From assembly GCF_022343685.1 (NCBI RefSeq), contig NZ_CP092123.1, positions 1,302,001 to 1,366,000 on the forward strand: a DNA stretch of 64,000 nt, in the 5' to 3' direction. Both the position numbers and the translations under genes were made by a program. This document shows positions 53,601 through 62,453 of the stretch, piece after piece (the stretch's first letter is position 1; each line of letters starts with the position of its first letter). The notes beneath the pieces are model-generated. The model was given only the letters and a program-made list of their open reading frames with translations. It was not told where the DNA came from and made no database searches. The DNA comes from Marinobacterium sediminicola (lineage in GTDB: Bacteria > Pseudomonadota > Gammaproteobacteria > Pseudomonadales > Balneatricaceae).

Positions 53601-54409
53601 ACCGGGCATTGAGAACTCAGCACGACAGCCTGGCACGGGTTCAGGCAGCCCTGCAGCAAAATGAGTTAGTGTTGCACTATCAGCCCAAGGTCAACATGCG
53701 CACCGGTGAGCTGGTGGGGTGTGAAGCATTGATACGCTGGCAGCATCCAGAACGGGGGCTACTGATGCCCGCTGCGTTCTTGCCGGTAATCGAGAACCAG
53801 CTTCTGGCCGTTGATGTGGGTAATTGGGTCGTGGAAACCGCCCTGGACCAAGTGCTTGCCTGGAAGTCACAGGGAATGGCTGTACCGGTTAGCGTCAACA
53901 TAGATGCGATCCATCTGCAGCAGCCCAGCTTTGTGCAGGATCTTGCCCACATGCTGGAACGTCGCCCCAAGATACAGCCCGGGGATTTGGAGCTGGAAAT
54001 CCTCGAAACCACTGCACTGGAAGACGTGGACCAGGTTTCCATGATTATTAACCGCTGCGAGGAACTGGGTGTGGGCTTTGCGCTGGATGATTTTGGCACC
54101 GGCTACTCGTCTCTGACCTATCTGAAGCGCCTGCCGGCACAGTTGCTCAAGATTGATCGCAGTTTTGTTCGAGACATGCTGGAAGACCCGGATGACCTGG
54201 CGATACTCAACGGTGTTATCCAGTTGGCTTCGGCATTTCGCCGTGAGGTGATCGCTGAAGGTGTTGAAACCGAGCAGCATTGCCGAGAACTGCTCGCGCT
54301 GGGTTGTGAGTTGGGGCAGGGCTTTGCCATTGCGCGCCCGATGCCGGCCTCCGATCTGCCTGATTGGCTGGAAAGCTGGCACCAAAGGCATAAGGGGCCG
54401 CTTAGTTAA
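50684..54409 (+). CDS. PAS/GAF/GGDEF/EAL c-di-GMP signalling protein
   Basis: A 1241-residue protein. A signal/anchor helix (about 8-30), a PAS-like domain (LPMLLIEPASGEIVKVNDAA), a second helix (about 185-205, IGATLAQALVITFLVIN), a PAS/PAC unit, two GAF-like domains, another PAS (ESIIITDADGRIISVNKAF), GGDEF (LGGDEF intact) and EAL (CEALIRW, LEILETTALED, ALDDFGTGYSSL, LKIDRSFV, AEGVET, all intact). Both synthesis and breakdown of c-di-GMP are possible. The first PAS would lie outside the cytoplasm. The ribosome-binding site is weak; TTG 50660 is an alternative. The 3' end overlaps the convergent dehydrogenase gene by 8 bp. Confidence 0.92.
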   Translation: MYSERSSPLQFSRLWVLVLQLFVLVQPITAEADIETARGPSFAQVFSDSDLPMLLIEPASGEIVKVNDAAANFYGYPVEQLTGMRIQQINTFTAEQVAAERAMAESEGRNFFIFRHRLADGEIRTVEVYSRPYRFEGKSLLYSIISDITPGRHQAADLWHYQQTLEEMVDAQVSQIESGRRWQLWTLIGATLAQALVITFLVININQRRELEKQRKATNKALQESRFQLEEAQRIARLGSWQLDQSTGLISCSPEMCQMLEMQDGREKFSYESIMKTIHPDDLDVVRERYREAIARQVPYELEHRLLMPDGRIKHVRVRVESRSPEKGDDSITVGIVQDVTEQHVVQAALTALANEYALLSGEDFYRAVCQHLLDALALDYVFVGQLCNGNEAVNVITGCSASGRLQPFRYALQGTPCSNVLEAFHSVHPEGVACAYPDDKLLADMGIESYIGSSLLDKQQQPMGILVGMGCNALQQQELARGLLNVFVESVSAEMQRSAAEKRIEMIDAYREIMLKFSNRFINLSLPKVDSAIQDALHEIGEFIGADSCYLFSYDLAAGTASMSHEWCVEGMLPEQGVLQELPLDQFPGWIEKHRQGLPIIVEDTENLQEKFVADILRRRKIQCLVDLPLMSHGECLGFVGVASQRQTNLFTSQTVDLLSLFAGLLTNIRQRQQVEGQLRLSASVFDNTDESIIITDADGRIISVNKAFTYTTGYTLEEVFGLDPIFMNEQQAEPGYRERLWEHLRHFGHWKGEVWNRDREGERYAVLQKINAFFDNKDRLQGYVSLMSDITTLKQHQRQLERIAHFDGLTGLPNRTLLADRLQQAMVMSQRHHSNIAILFIDLDGFKAINDSFSHAVGDKLLVKVAQRMKQLIRQEDTLARLGGDEFVAVLVDLEQNESSLPVIRRLLETVAEPVRIDGLELKVSASIGVSFYPQHDSLDADQLLRQADQAMYQSKQAGKNRYHLFDVERDRALRTQHDSLARVQAALQQNELVLHYQPKVNMRTGELVGCEALIRWQHPERGLLMPAAFLPVIENQLLAVDVGNWVVETALDQVLAWKSQGMAVPVSVNIDAIHLQQPSFVQDLAHMLERRPKIQPGDLELEILETTALEDVDQVSMIINRCEELGVGFALDDFGTGYSSLTYLKRLPAQLLKIDRSFVRDMLEDPDDLAILNGVIQLASAFRREVIAEGVETEQHCRELLALGCELGQGFAIARPMPASDLPDWLESWHQRHKGPLS

Positions 54410-55352
54410 CCTGCCTAACGGGCCGGTTCTGCTGAAAAGCACGAATGTTCTCCACCGTCTGTTCGATGATGGTGGTGCGTGCCTGAACGCTGCCCCATGC
54501 GGAATGGGGGGTGATGATCAGATTCGGAATAGCCGCGTCCAGCAACAGGTTGCCGTTGCGCGGAGGCTCTTCGCTGAGTACGTCGGTGGCAGCACCCGCC
54601 AGGTGACCGGAACAGAGAGCATTCTTTAACGCGGCTTCGTTGACGATGCCGCCACGGGCGGCGTTGATCAGGAAACTGCCGGGTTTCATTCTGGCAAAAG
54701 CATCTTCGTCTATCAGGTTTCGGGTCTGCTCGGTCAGTGGGCAATGCAGGCTGATAACATCGGCGTTTGCCAGCAAGTCGTTGATTGCTGTACGGTCGGC
54801 CGGTATGTCAACGCTACCGGGTCTGGCGGCTATCAAGATGTTCATGCCGAAACAACCCGCCAGGCGGGCGACCTCCTGACCCAAAGCACCATAACCGATG
54901 ATGCCCAGGGTACGTCCGTTAAGCTCCAGAATGGGGAAATCCAGCAGGCAAAACTGAGTGGAGCGGTTCCAGCTGCCATTCTTGACGGCTCGATCATAGT
55001 CCAGCAGTCGGGTATGCAGCGCCAGTATCAGGCCAAGCACGTGCTGGGCGACGGAGTGCACGCCATAGCCTTGAGAATTGCACACCACAATGCCTCTGTC
55101 GGAAGCGGCCTGAAGATCGATATTGTTGACGCCTGTGGCAACGACACAGATCAGTTTCAGGTGCTTGGCTGCGCGAATCGTCGTTGCATCCAGAACGACC
55201 TTGTTGGTGATGACGACATCGAACCCGTCAATGCGGTCGGGCACCTGATCAGTATCCGTGGTCGGGTAACAGGCCATCTCCTCCAGACAGGCGGCGATGG
55301 GTGAGAGATCAAGGTCATCAAGGCTTTGAGTATCCAGAAAGACGGCTTTCAT
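54402..55352 (-). CDS. D-isomer specific 2-hydroxyacid dehydrogenase
   Basis: A 316-residue NAD(P)-dependent enzyme. The dinucleotide motif GIIGYGALGQEVARLA, catalytic Arg in NAARGGIVNE, Glu in LSEEPP and His in TPHSAWGS are all present. The sequence is close to the glycerate/hydroxypyruvate reductase (HprA) group, but the substrate is not certain. It is probably co-transcribed with the MaoC-like gene, whose stop lies 26 bp upstream of its start. Confidence 0.9.
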   Translation of the reverse strand: MKAVFLDTQSLDDLDLSPIAACLEEMACYPTTDTDQVPDRIDGFDVVITNKVVLDATTIRAAKHLKLICVVATGVNNIDLQAASDRGIVVCNSQGYGVHSVAQHVLGLILALHTRLLDYDRAVKNGSWNRSTQFCLLDFPILELNGRTLGIIGYGALGQEVARLAGCFGMNILIAARPGSVDIPADRTAINDLLANADVISLHCPLTEQTRNLIDEDAFARMKPGSFLINAARGGIVNEAALKNALCSGHLAGAATDVLSEEPPRNGNLLLDAAIPNLIITPHSAWGSVQARTTIIEQTVENIRAFQQNRPVRQVN

Positions 55353-55378
55353 ATCAGATCCACGGATTCGATTCAGAT

Positions 55379-55834
55379 TCAGGCGGGGCGTCGAAAAACG
55401 AGCAGCTTGGCGGTCATCACCTGCACGGCCTCTCCATGCTGGTTCAGTGTTTCGTTGCGAACCACAACGATGCCTCGGTCCGGTTTTGAACGAGAAGGAA
55501 TGACCTCCTGTATTTCCATCACCACCTGCAGTTCATCTCCAGGGCGGGTTGGATTCGGCCAGTTGACTTCAACACCTGCACCAATCATGCCCTGGGCGAG
55601 AGGGATGCCACTGGTAACCATCAGCCTCATGGTCAAGGAAGCTGTATGCCAGCCACTGGCTGCCAGGCCCCTGAACAGACTCTTCTCGGCAGCTGATTCA
55701 TCCAGATGAAATGGCTGGGGATCGAACTGGTCGGCGAACTCCTTGATCTGCTCGGTCGAGACTTTGAGACTCTGCGTGGTAAATCGCATGCCCGGCTTGA
55801 GGTCATCAAGATAGAGGTGTGCTGTGTTGGTCAT
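55379..55834 (-). CDS. MaoC-like hot-dog dehydratase
   Basis: A 151-residue protein with a single MaoC/(R)-hydratase hot-dog fold: FADQFDPQPFHLDESAAEKSLF is the hydratase-2-like motif (Asp/His), followed by GLAASGWHTASLTMRLM and WPNPTRPGDEL. Such proteins hydrate enoyl-CoA or related thioesters. ATG 55834 is chosen, with AGGA 8 nt upstream; ATG 55855 and a start at 55867 would overlap the upstream gene. Confidence 0.85.
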   Translation of the reverse strand: MTNTAHLYLDDLKPGMRFTTQSLKVSTEQIKEFADQFDPQPFHLDESAAEKSLFRGLAASGWHTASLTMRLMVTSGIPLAQGMIGAGVEVNWPNPTRPGDELQVVMEIQEVIPSRSKPDRGIVVVRNETLNQHGEAVQVMTAKLLVFRRPA

Positions 55835-55844
55835 GTTCAGGTTC

Positions 55845-56555
55845 CTATCGTTCATGCGTGGATTCAAGAGTGTTCAGCCATTGCTGAAAAACCCTTGTGC
55901 CAGCTAGGGCAACCTGGTTGCCCAGGGCCTGACATTGCTGACGAATCTTATCGGGGGGAATACCGTTCTGTTCAAGTTCACCACAGTGGCCGATGAGCCA
56001 CTGTTCCAGTCGTGTCGGATCGGCTTCAAGATGGAACTGAAGTCCCAATACAGACGGGCCCAGGGAAAATGCCTGGCAGTTGCACAGCTCCGTGTGCGCG
56101 AGACTGACGGCTCCTTCGGGCAAGCTGAATTGCTCGCCATGCCAGTGCAGAACGCTGATCGGTTCAGGCAGGGCTCCCAAGGGACTGTTTCGACCCGCTT
56201 CACTCAGGGACAGGGGGCCGTAACCGATCTCTTTCGAGCGCATCGGGCTCACTTGGGCGCCCAGTGCCAAAGCCATCAGTTGAGCACCGAGACAGACGCC
56301 CAGCGTGGGATGGCGTTTCTGCAGTCGCTGTTTCAGCAGATTTAACTCATCCTGTAAGAAGGGATAGAAGACGCTGTCGTTGGCACTGATCGGGCCTCCC
56401 AAAATGACCAGCAAATCCGCTTCCAGCAGGCGTTTGTCGAGGCTGTCCACACCTGCATCCAGATATTGGATGGAGTAACCCTGCTTAACGAGAAGCGGTT
56501 CCAGCAACCCCAGATCTTCAAATGCCAGATGTCGTATTGCCAATGCCTGCTTCAT
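55845..56555 (-). CDS. Class I glutamine amidotransferase-like protein
   Basis: A 236-residue stand-alone GATase1 domain with nucleophile Cys in LGVCLGAQLMALALG, and His-x-Glu in LGLQFHLEAD. The opening ILGGPISAND fits the GMP-synthase-like group. No synthetase domain is attached, so it may deamidate a gamma-glutamyl compound rather than feed an amidation; this is inference. It lies 10 bp before the MaoC-like gene in the same direction. Confidence 0.87.
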   Translation of the reverse strand: MKQALAIRHLAFEDLGLLEPLLVKQGYSIQYLDAGVDSLDKRLLEADLLVILGGPISANDSVFYPFLQDELNLLKQRLQKRHPTLGVCLGAQLMALALGAQVSPMRSKEIGYGPLSLSEAGRNSPLGALPEPISVLHWHGEQFSLPEGAVSLAHTELCNCQAFSLGPSVLGLQFHLEADPTRLEQWLIGHCGELEQNGIPPDKIRQQCQALGNQVALAGTRVFQQWLNTLESTHER

Positions 56556-56638
56556 CCTGCGGTTCCTTGTTGCTGATGCGAAACTGCCATATTAACGCCC
56601 CCTGTAGGCAGGTTAAACCTGTCCAGTGGCGTGTTGCG

Positions 56639-59600
56639 TCATAGCCAGCGACACCGTGCGAGGCTGAAGTACAGCAGTGGCACCACTACAATCGTGAGCA
56701 GAGTGGACATGGCCAACCCAAACACGAGCGAAATTGCCAGCCCGTTGAAAATGGGGTCGTTCAGAATGAAGTAAGCACCGACCATTGCTGAGATCGCTGT
56801 GAGTGCAATGGGCTTGATCCTGACGGCTCCCGACAGTATGACGGCCTCCTCAAGCGAAGTGCCTTCGTCCAGCAGTTGTCGGATGAATACGACCAGCAGG
56901 ATGGAGTTGCGCACGATGATTCCGGCCAGCGCAATCATGCCGATCATACTGGTGGCGGTGAATTCGCGGCCGAGGAGAGCATGTCCAGGCAAGATGCCGA
57001 TCAGGGTCAGCGGAATCGGTGCCATGATTACCAGCGGAAGCATGTAGGAGCGGAACTGGGCCACCAGCAGCAGGAAAATCATGAACACGCCAACACTGTA
57101 GGCCATGCCCATATCACTGAAGGTTTCATAGGTGATTTGCCACTCGCCGTCCCATTTCAGTGCGCCTGCTTCCGGCAGGGGAGGCTGGCGGATAAAAAAC
57201 TGTTCTGGCGCGTTCGGGAGCTGCTCCAACCGGTCAGCCATGGCAAACATCCCGTATAACGGTGAGTCAATCGCGCCGGCCATATCCGCAGTCACATAGG
57301 TAACGGGCAGCAGGTCCTTGTGGTAACGGGCGCCGGGCCAGTCAGAGCGTTCGATGCGGGCAACACTGGCCAGAGGAATCAACTGTCCTTCACGGTTGCG
57401 CACCTGTAGCGACAGAAGTGCCGAGACTTGTGCCTTGTCGCCCTCATTGAGAATGACGCGAATCGGTATCGGGTACTTGGCGTGTTCATCATGCAGATAG
57501 CTAAGCGCGATACCGCCCACAGCGGTTTGCAGCGCCTGCACCACTTGCCCCTGAGCCACTCCCAGACGAGCAGCCCGGGCACGATCCACCACAACCTGCC
57601 ACTGTTCTACAGGGGCTTCCAGTGTGGTGTCGATATCCACCAGCCCAGTTACCTGTTGCATCTGCTGCGCGACCTGCAGCGCGAGCGCGTTGCGGCGCGT
57701 TTCATCTACGGCATAGATTTCGGCGACAAGAGGCGAGAGTACCGGCGGGCCGGGTGGAATTTCGACGATCTTCACGGCTGCGTCGAAGGGCGCTGCAATG
57801 GCTTGCAACGGTGCGCGTAGCGAGGAAGCAATGTCGTGGGATTGCTGTTCGCGGGCGGTTTCAGCCACCAGATTGATTTGCAGGTCACCCTGCCAGGGAT
57901 CGGACCGCAGGTAGTACTGGCGAACCAGACCATTAAAGTTGATCGGCGAGGCAGTTCCGGTGTAACTCTGCCAGTTGGCGACTTCCGGTAAGGTTTCCAG
58001 ATGAGTGCTTAATGCCAGCAGTAAGCGTTGGGTTTCTTCCATCGGCGCCGACTCAGGCATGTCGACCACCACCTGCAACTCGGATTTGTTGTCGAACGGC
58101 AGCATCTTGAGAATGACGAACTGGTAGAACGGCAGTGCCATCGAGGCCAGCATCAGGCCGAGCACACCGAGACTGAGCAAGCGGCGGCGCCAGCTGTGAT
58201 CAGAGAGGAAGGGACCCAAAACCCAGCGGAAGACGTTCAGTGAAACCGGACTGACGCCATCTGCAGAGCTGCCGGTCTCCTGGATTTCACTCTGGCGATG
58301 GTGCAGCAGTCGCATCGCCAGCCAGGGGGCCACGACGAAGGCGACAATCTGTGACAACACCATTCCGGCAGAGGCATTGATCGGAATCGGACTCATGTAG
58401 GGCCCCATCAGGCCTGTAACGAATGCCATCGGCAGCAGAGCGGCCATGATGGTCAAACTGGCCATAATGGTGGGGGTGCCTACCTCATCCACGGCTACCG
58501 GGATGATATCGCGAATGCTGTGGGTGGAGTTCTGGATACGGCGGTTGATGTTTTCGGTGATCACGATGCCGTCATCGACCAGAATGCCGATGGAAAATAT
58601 CAGTGCAAACAGCGATACACGGTTCAGGGTAAAGCCCCAGGCCCACGAGAACACCAGGGTCAGCAGTAATGTCACCAGTACCGCGATGCCAACGATGGTC
58701 GCCTGACGCCAGCCCATGGCTGCCAGCACCAGCAGTACCACGCAGACGGTGGCCGAAATCAGGTCGGAAATCAGCTTCTTTGCCTTGGCAGAGGCGGTTT
58801 CGCCGTAGTTTCGGGTGATAACCAGCTCAATGCCTTCCGGCAGAGATCGCTGGCGTAACAATTGAAGCCGTTCTTCGATGGCCGTAGTGATGTTGATCGC
58901 ATTTTCGCCAGGTTGTTTGGCGATCGCCAGCGTGACAGCCGGGTAGACTTCGCCCACCTTTCCAGGTCGGTCTTTGGCCTTTCCGGGACCGAAGCCGATC
59001 ATCACGCTTTGATCGGGCTGGGTGTCGCCACGGTTGATCTCGGCAATATCGCGCATGAAGACGGCAGCTCCCTTATGCATACCTACGACCAGGTTGCGCA
59101 CATCATCAATCTGTTCCAGCAGCTGCCCTGCCTGTACCGGTACCGACAAGCTGTCACGAGTGGTTCTCAGTCCCTGTGAACTGGCGTTGGCGGCTTGCAG
59201 GGCAAGGGCGATATCGTCCAGCGTAAGACCGTAGCCGGCCAGCAGGGCAGGGGCGAAGCGGATATCGACTCGATCCGGCACGCCGCCCACGGTGTAGATA
59301 TCGCGTGTGCCGGGGATACGCTTGAGGGCTACTTCGAGCATGTGCGCCATGCGTGTCAACTCGGTGCCGGCATAGCGTTGCTGCGGGTCATACAGCGTCA
59401 GCGACATGATCGGCACGTCGTCAATGCTGCGTGGCTTGATCAATGGCTGTGTTGCTCCAAGATCGGCTGGCAGCCAGTCCTGGTTCGAATACACCTGATT
59501 ATACAAACGCACCAGTGCTTCCTGACGGGTGACACCGACCCTGAACTGTACGCTGATCACCGCCATCCCCTGGCGGGAGACGGAGTAGACGTGCCTGACC

Positions 59601-59857
59601 CCCTCGATTTCACTCATCACCTGCTCCGCCGGGGTCGCGATCAGGCTTTCCACTTCGGAAACACTGGCGCCGGGCAGCGCAACAATAATGTCGGCCAGTG
59701 TAACATCGATCTGCGGCTCCTCTTCCTTGGGTGTAAACACCAGCACCAGAATGCCGAGCAGGATGGATATGAGGGTCAGCAAGGGGGTGAGTTTTGAGTC
59801 CTGAAAGACGCGAGCAATGGCGCCGGATGGGCCTACAGGAGGAAGCGGCTGGCTCAC
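56639..59857 (-). CDS. RND-family efflux permease
   Basis: A 1072-residue inner-membrane pump with the RND plan: helix 1, large periplasmic loop (ADIIVALPGASVSEVESLIATP), helices 2-6 with the proton-relay signature (FALIFSIGILVDDGIVITEN), helix 7, second loop and the final helices (MAPIPLTLIGILPGHALLG). The two Asp of VDD are intact. It exports drugs or other amphiphiles with a periplasmic adaptor and an outer-membrane channel; no channel gene is seen here. It overlaps the adaptor gene by 4 bp. The substrate is unknown. Confidence 0.94.
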   Translation of the reverse strand: MSQPLPPVGPSGAIARVFQDSKLTPLLTLISILLGILVLVFTPKEEEPQIDVTLADIIVALPGASVSEVESLIATPAEQVMSEIEGVRHVYSVSRQGMAVISVQFRVGVTRQEALVRLYNQVYSNQDWLPADLGATQPLIKPRSIDDVPIMSLTLYDPQQRYAGTELTRMAHMLEVALKRIPGTRDIYTVGGVPDRVDIRFAPALLAGYGLTLDDIALALQAANASSQGLRTTRDSLSVPVQAGQLLEQIDDVRNLVVGMHKGAAVFMRDIAEINRGDTQPDQSVMIGFGPGKAKDRPGKVGEVYPAVTLAIAKQPGENAINITTAIEERLQLLRQRSLPEGIELVITRNYGETASAKAKKLISDLISATVCVVLLVLAAMGWRQATIVGIAVLVTLLLTLVFSWAWGFTLNRVSLFALIFSIGILVDDGIVITENINRRIQNSTHSIRDIIPVAVDEVGTPTIMASLTIMAALLPMAFVTGLMGPYMSPIPINASAGMVLSQIVAFVVAPWLAMRLLHHRQSEIQETGSSADGVSPVSLNVFRWVLGPFLSDHSWRRRLLSLGVLGLMLASMALPFYQFVILKMLPFDNKSELQVVVDMPESAPMEETQRLLLALSTHLETLPEVANWQSYTGTASPINFNGLVRQYYLRSDPWQGDLQINLVAETAREQQSHDIASSLRAPLQAIAAPFDAAVKIVEIPPGPPVLSPLVAEIYAVDETRRNALALQVAQQMQQVTGLVDIDTTLEAPVEQWQVVVDRARAARLGVAQGQVVQALQTAVGGIALSYLHDEHAKYPIPIRVILNEGDKAQVSALLSLQVRNREGQLIPLASVARIERSDWPGARYHKDLLPVTYVTADMAGAIDSPLYGMFAMADRLEQLPNAPEQFFIRQPPLPEAGALKWDGEWQITYETFSDMGMAYSVGVFMIFLLLVAQFRSYMLPLVIMAPIPLTLIGILPGHALLGREFTATSMIGMIALAGIIVRNSILLVVFIRQLLDEGTSLEEAVILSGAVRIKPIALTAISAMVGAYFILNDPIFNGLAISLVFGLAMSTLLTIVVVPLLYFSLARCRWL

Positions 59858-60894
59858 TGGATGCTCTCCTGATCGGATTCGGTGACGCCGTTAACGCTCT
59901 GTGGTCGTGTCACAATGCGTTCACCGGCCTTGAGTCCGGCCAGTACTTCTATGAGTTTTCCATTGCGGACCCCGGTACGAATCTGGCGCAGGCGAGGGTG
60001 GCTGTTTTCATCCAGTACGAAAACGGCGCGTAGCTCACTGCGGTGGAACAGGGCTTCATCGGGTATCCAAAGTGCCTCGCGGGTTTCCACCGGTACGCTG
60101 ACTTTGACCAGCATGCCGGGATAGAGCTGGCCATCTGGCTCAGTTAGCGGCATGCGCAGACGGAAGGTATGAGTGGCCGGATCGGCATAGGGGTAAAAGG
60201 TGATTTCGCCGGTTTCCAGCTCCTCCCCGTTGGGGAGGGTGACCCGTGCACGGCGCTGCTCACGCGCCAGTCCTGCATACTGCTGCGGCAGGTCCAGTAC
60301 CACGCGAAGGTGCTGAAGCGATAGGCCGGTCAGCAATGGTTGGCCTGGGTTGACGCTCTCACCCAACTCAACGTGACGTTCAACCAGGATACCGCCATAG
60401 GGCGCGGTGATGCGGGTGTAGTCAAGTTGCTTCTGCGCCTCGTCGACGGATGCCTCGGCCTGGGCCAGCCGTGCCTGTGCTGCATTGAACTGGTTGCGCG
60501 CCTGATCCAGTGCCTGCCTGGCAACCAGTTTACGGTCATGCAGAGACTGGATACGACTGAGCTGCTGGCGTGAATCCGTCAGCCCTGCTTGCGCCTCGGC
60601 GAGGCCCGCCCGAGCCTGCTTCAAACGGGCCTGCTGTTCGCTGTCTTCAAGTTGGACGATCAATGCACCGGCCGGTACGGAGTCATCCACATCGAAAGGC
60701 AGTGCTGTCACCCGTCCACTGGTTTGAGCGGAGACGGTGCTCTGCTGTACCGCCTCTATGATCCCATCCAGCTGCAGATATTCTTCCAGTGCCTGTCGCT
60801 GCACAGTGAAACTCTGAATGTCCGCTGCTGTGGCGGCAGGCAGGGAAATGGTCAAGATGGCGAGTAAAAGAGGCAGGGTATGCAGCAGGGGCAT
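59854..60894 (-). CDS. RND efflux periplasmic adaptor
   Basis: A 346-residue membrane-fusion protein with a cleavable-looking leader (LLLAILTISLPAATAADI), lipoyl half-motifs (TSGRVTALPFDVDDSVPAG and ITAPYGGILVERHVELGE), a central coiled coil (LKQARAGLAEAQAGL to EASVDEAQKQL) and beta-barrel. It is the first gene of the two-gene RND operon. There is no lipobox cysteine near the N-terminus, so it is probably soluble or anchored by an uncleaved leader. Confidence 0.93.
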   Translation of the reverse strand: MPLLHTLPLLLAILTISLPAATAADIQSFTVQRQALEEYLQLDGIIEAVQQSTVSAQTSGRVTALPFDVDDSVPAGALIVQLEDSEQQARLKQARAGLAEAQAGLTDSRQQLSRIQSLHDRKLVARQALDQARNQFNAAQARLAQAEASVDEAQKQLDYTRITAPYGGILVERHVELGESVNPGQPLLTGLSLQHLRVVLDLPQQYAGLAREQRRARVTLPNGEELETGEITFYPYADPATHTFRLRMPLTEPDGQLYPGMLVKVSVPVETREALWIPDEALFHRSELRAVFVLDENSHPRLRQIRTGVRNGKLIEVLAGLKAGERIVTRPQSVNGVTESDQESIQ

Positions 60895-60927
60895 GGTGCC
60901 GCTCCTTGGGACAGGTCCATGAGATTA

Positions 60928-60952
60928 ATATTAGATGATATTCATGTAATAT
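60928..60952. promoter_or_regulatory. AT-rich palindrome upstream of the RND operon
   Basis: ATATTA (60928-60933) and TAATAT (60947-60952) flank 13 bp just before the adaptor gene. This is the size and place of a TetR- or ArsR-type operator; no such regulator gene is adjacent. The remaining gap to 61141 holds no supported gene. Confidence 0.4.
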
Positions 60953-61141
60953 ACCGATGCGGTCAACGCTCCGGGGCAAGTATTTTGTTGATGCTCAGTC
61001 CCTCAGTATAGGCACGTGCAAAAAAGGTACAGGCCAAGGCTGGCGAAAGTTCAGAATTGGGTTTAGTCTCGATACACGGCCATGATGACATGGTCGGCGT
61101 CGCTCGGACGGTTCCGGGCGCTGACGTTTTTCGAGGTTTAC

Positions 61142-62365
61142 ATGACAGACAAGACCGGTGTGCGTCCCGTACGCCATTTTTCCCGTATTGATCGCCTGCC
61201 ACCCTACGTTTTCAATATTACCGCCGAGCTGAAGATGGCCGCGCGCCGTCGCGGTGAAGATATCATCGACTTCAGCATGGGAAATCCGGATGGCGCCACC
61301 CCGCCGCATATCGTCGATAAGCTCTGTGCGGTTGCACAGCGTGAAGATACGCATGGCTACTCGACCTCCCGTGGTATTCCTCGGTTGCGTCGTGCCATTT
61401 CACGCTGGTACGAAGACCGATATGACGTTGAGATTGACCCCGAAACCGAGGCGATTGTGACCATCGGTTCCAAGGAAGGCCTGGCGCATCTGATGCTGGC
61501 GACCCTGGACCATGGCGATACGGTACTTGTCCCTAATCCCAGCTATCCGATCCATATATACGGGGCCGTGATTGCCGGCGCTCAGGTGCGTTCAGTGCCG
61601 CTGATCCCCGGTGTGGATTTCTTCGTTGAGCTGGAGCGCGCGATCCGTGAGTCCATTCCCAAGCCGAAGATGATCATCATCGGTTTTCCGTCCAACCCGA
61701 CCGCTCAGTGCGTTGAACTGGATTTCTTCGAGCGTGTGGTCTCTCTGGCCAAGCAGTATGACATTATCGTGGTACACGACCTCGCCTATGCCGATATCGT
61801 GTATGACGGCTGGAAGGCTCCGTCGATCATGCAGGTGCCGGGTGCCAAGGATGTGGCGGTGGAGTTTTTCACCCTGTCCAAGAGCTACAACATGGCGGGT
61901 TGGCGAATCGGTTTCATGGTCGGCAATCCTGAACTGGTTCATGCGCTGGCGCGGATCAAAAGCTATCACGACTATGGCACCTTTACGCCGTTGCAGGTGG
62001 CGGCAATCGCTGCACTGGAAGGTGATCAGCAGTGTGTGCGCGATATTGCCGAGCAATACCGCCAGCGCCGCAACGTGCTGGTGAAAGGGCTGCACGAGGC
62101 AGGCTGGATGGTGGATATGCCCAAGGCATCCATGTACGTCTGGGCGAAAATTCCCGATGAGTATCGCGACATGGGGTCCTTGGAGTTTTCCAAGAAGTTA
62201 CTGGCTGACGCCAAGGTCTGTGTGTCGCCGGGCATTGGCTTTGGTGATTATGGCGATGACTATGTGCGTTTTGCCCTGATTGAGAACAAGGACCGCATTC
62301 GTCAGGCGGTGCGGGGGATCAAGTCCATGTTCCGCAAGGATGGGCTGCTGGCCTCGGGCGGCTGA
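61142..62365 (+). CDS. alaC: Alanine transaminase (AlaC-like aminotransferase)
   Basis: A 407-residue class I/II PLP aminotransferase. The opening [20 protein letters not shown] and [13 protein letters not shown] match AlaC/YfdZ, which makes alanine from pyruvate and glutamate. The PLP lysine is in [13 protein letters not shown] and the phosphate-binding Asn/Asp/Tyr region is FPSNPTAQC to [14 protein letters not shown] 61142 follows CGAGGTTT; a longer frame from 61082 is not conserved-looking. A terminator follows, so it is monocistronic. Confidence 0.93.
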   Translation: MTDKTGVRPVRHFSRIDRLPPYVFNITAELKMAARRRGEDIIDFSMGNPDGATPPHIVDKLCAVAQREDTHGYSTSRGIPRLRRAISRWYEDRYDVEIDPETEAIVTIGSKEGLAHLMLATLDHGDTVLVPNPSYPIHIYGAVIAGAQVRSVPLIPGVDFFVELERAIRESIPKPKMIIIGFPSNPTAQCVELDFFERVVSLAKQYDIIVVHDLAYADIVYDGWKAPSIMQVPGAKDVAVEFFTLSKSYNMAGWRIGFMVGNPELVHALARIKSYHDYGTFTPLQVAAIAALEGDQQCVRDIAEQYRQRRNVLVKGLHEAGWMVDMPKASMYVWAKIPDEYRDMGSLEFSKKLLADAKVCVSPGIGFGDYGDDYVRFALIENKDRIRQAVRGIKSMFRKDGLLASGG

Positions 62366-62379
62366 TCGAACAACACTTG

Positions 62380-62404
62380 AACCGCTGCCAGTCAGCGGTT
62401 TTTT
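62380..62404 (+). terminator. Rho-independent terminator after alaC
   Basis: AACCGCTG (62380-62387) pairs with CAGCGGTT (62393-62400) around CCAGT, continuing into a run of six T (62399-62404). Confidence 0.92.
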
Positions 62405-62453
62405 GTGTCAGGTATCCAGCTTTGAGCGTTGAATACAAAAGGAAAAAATCTTG

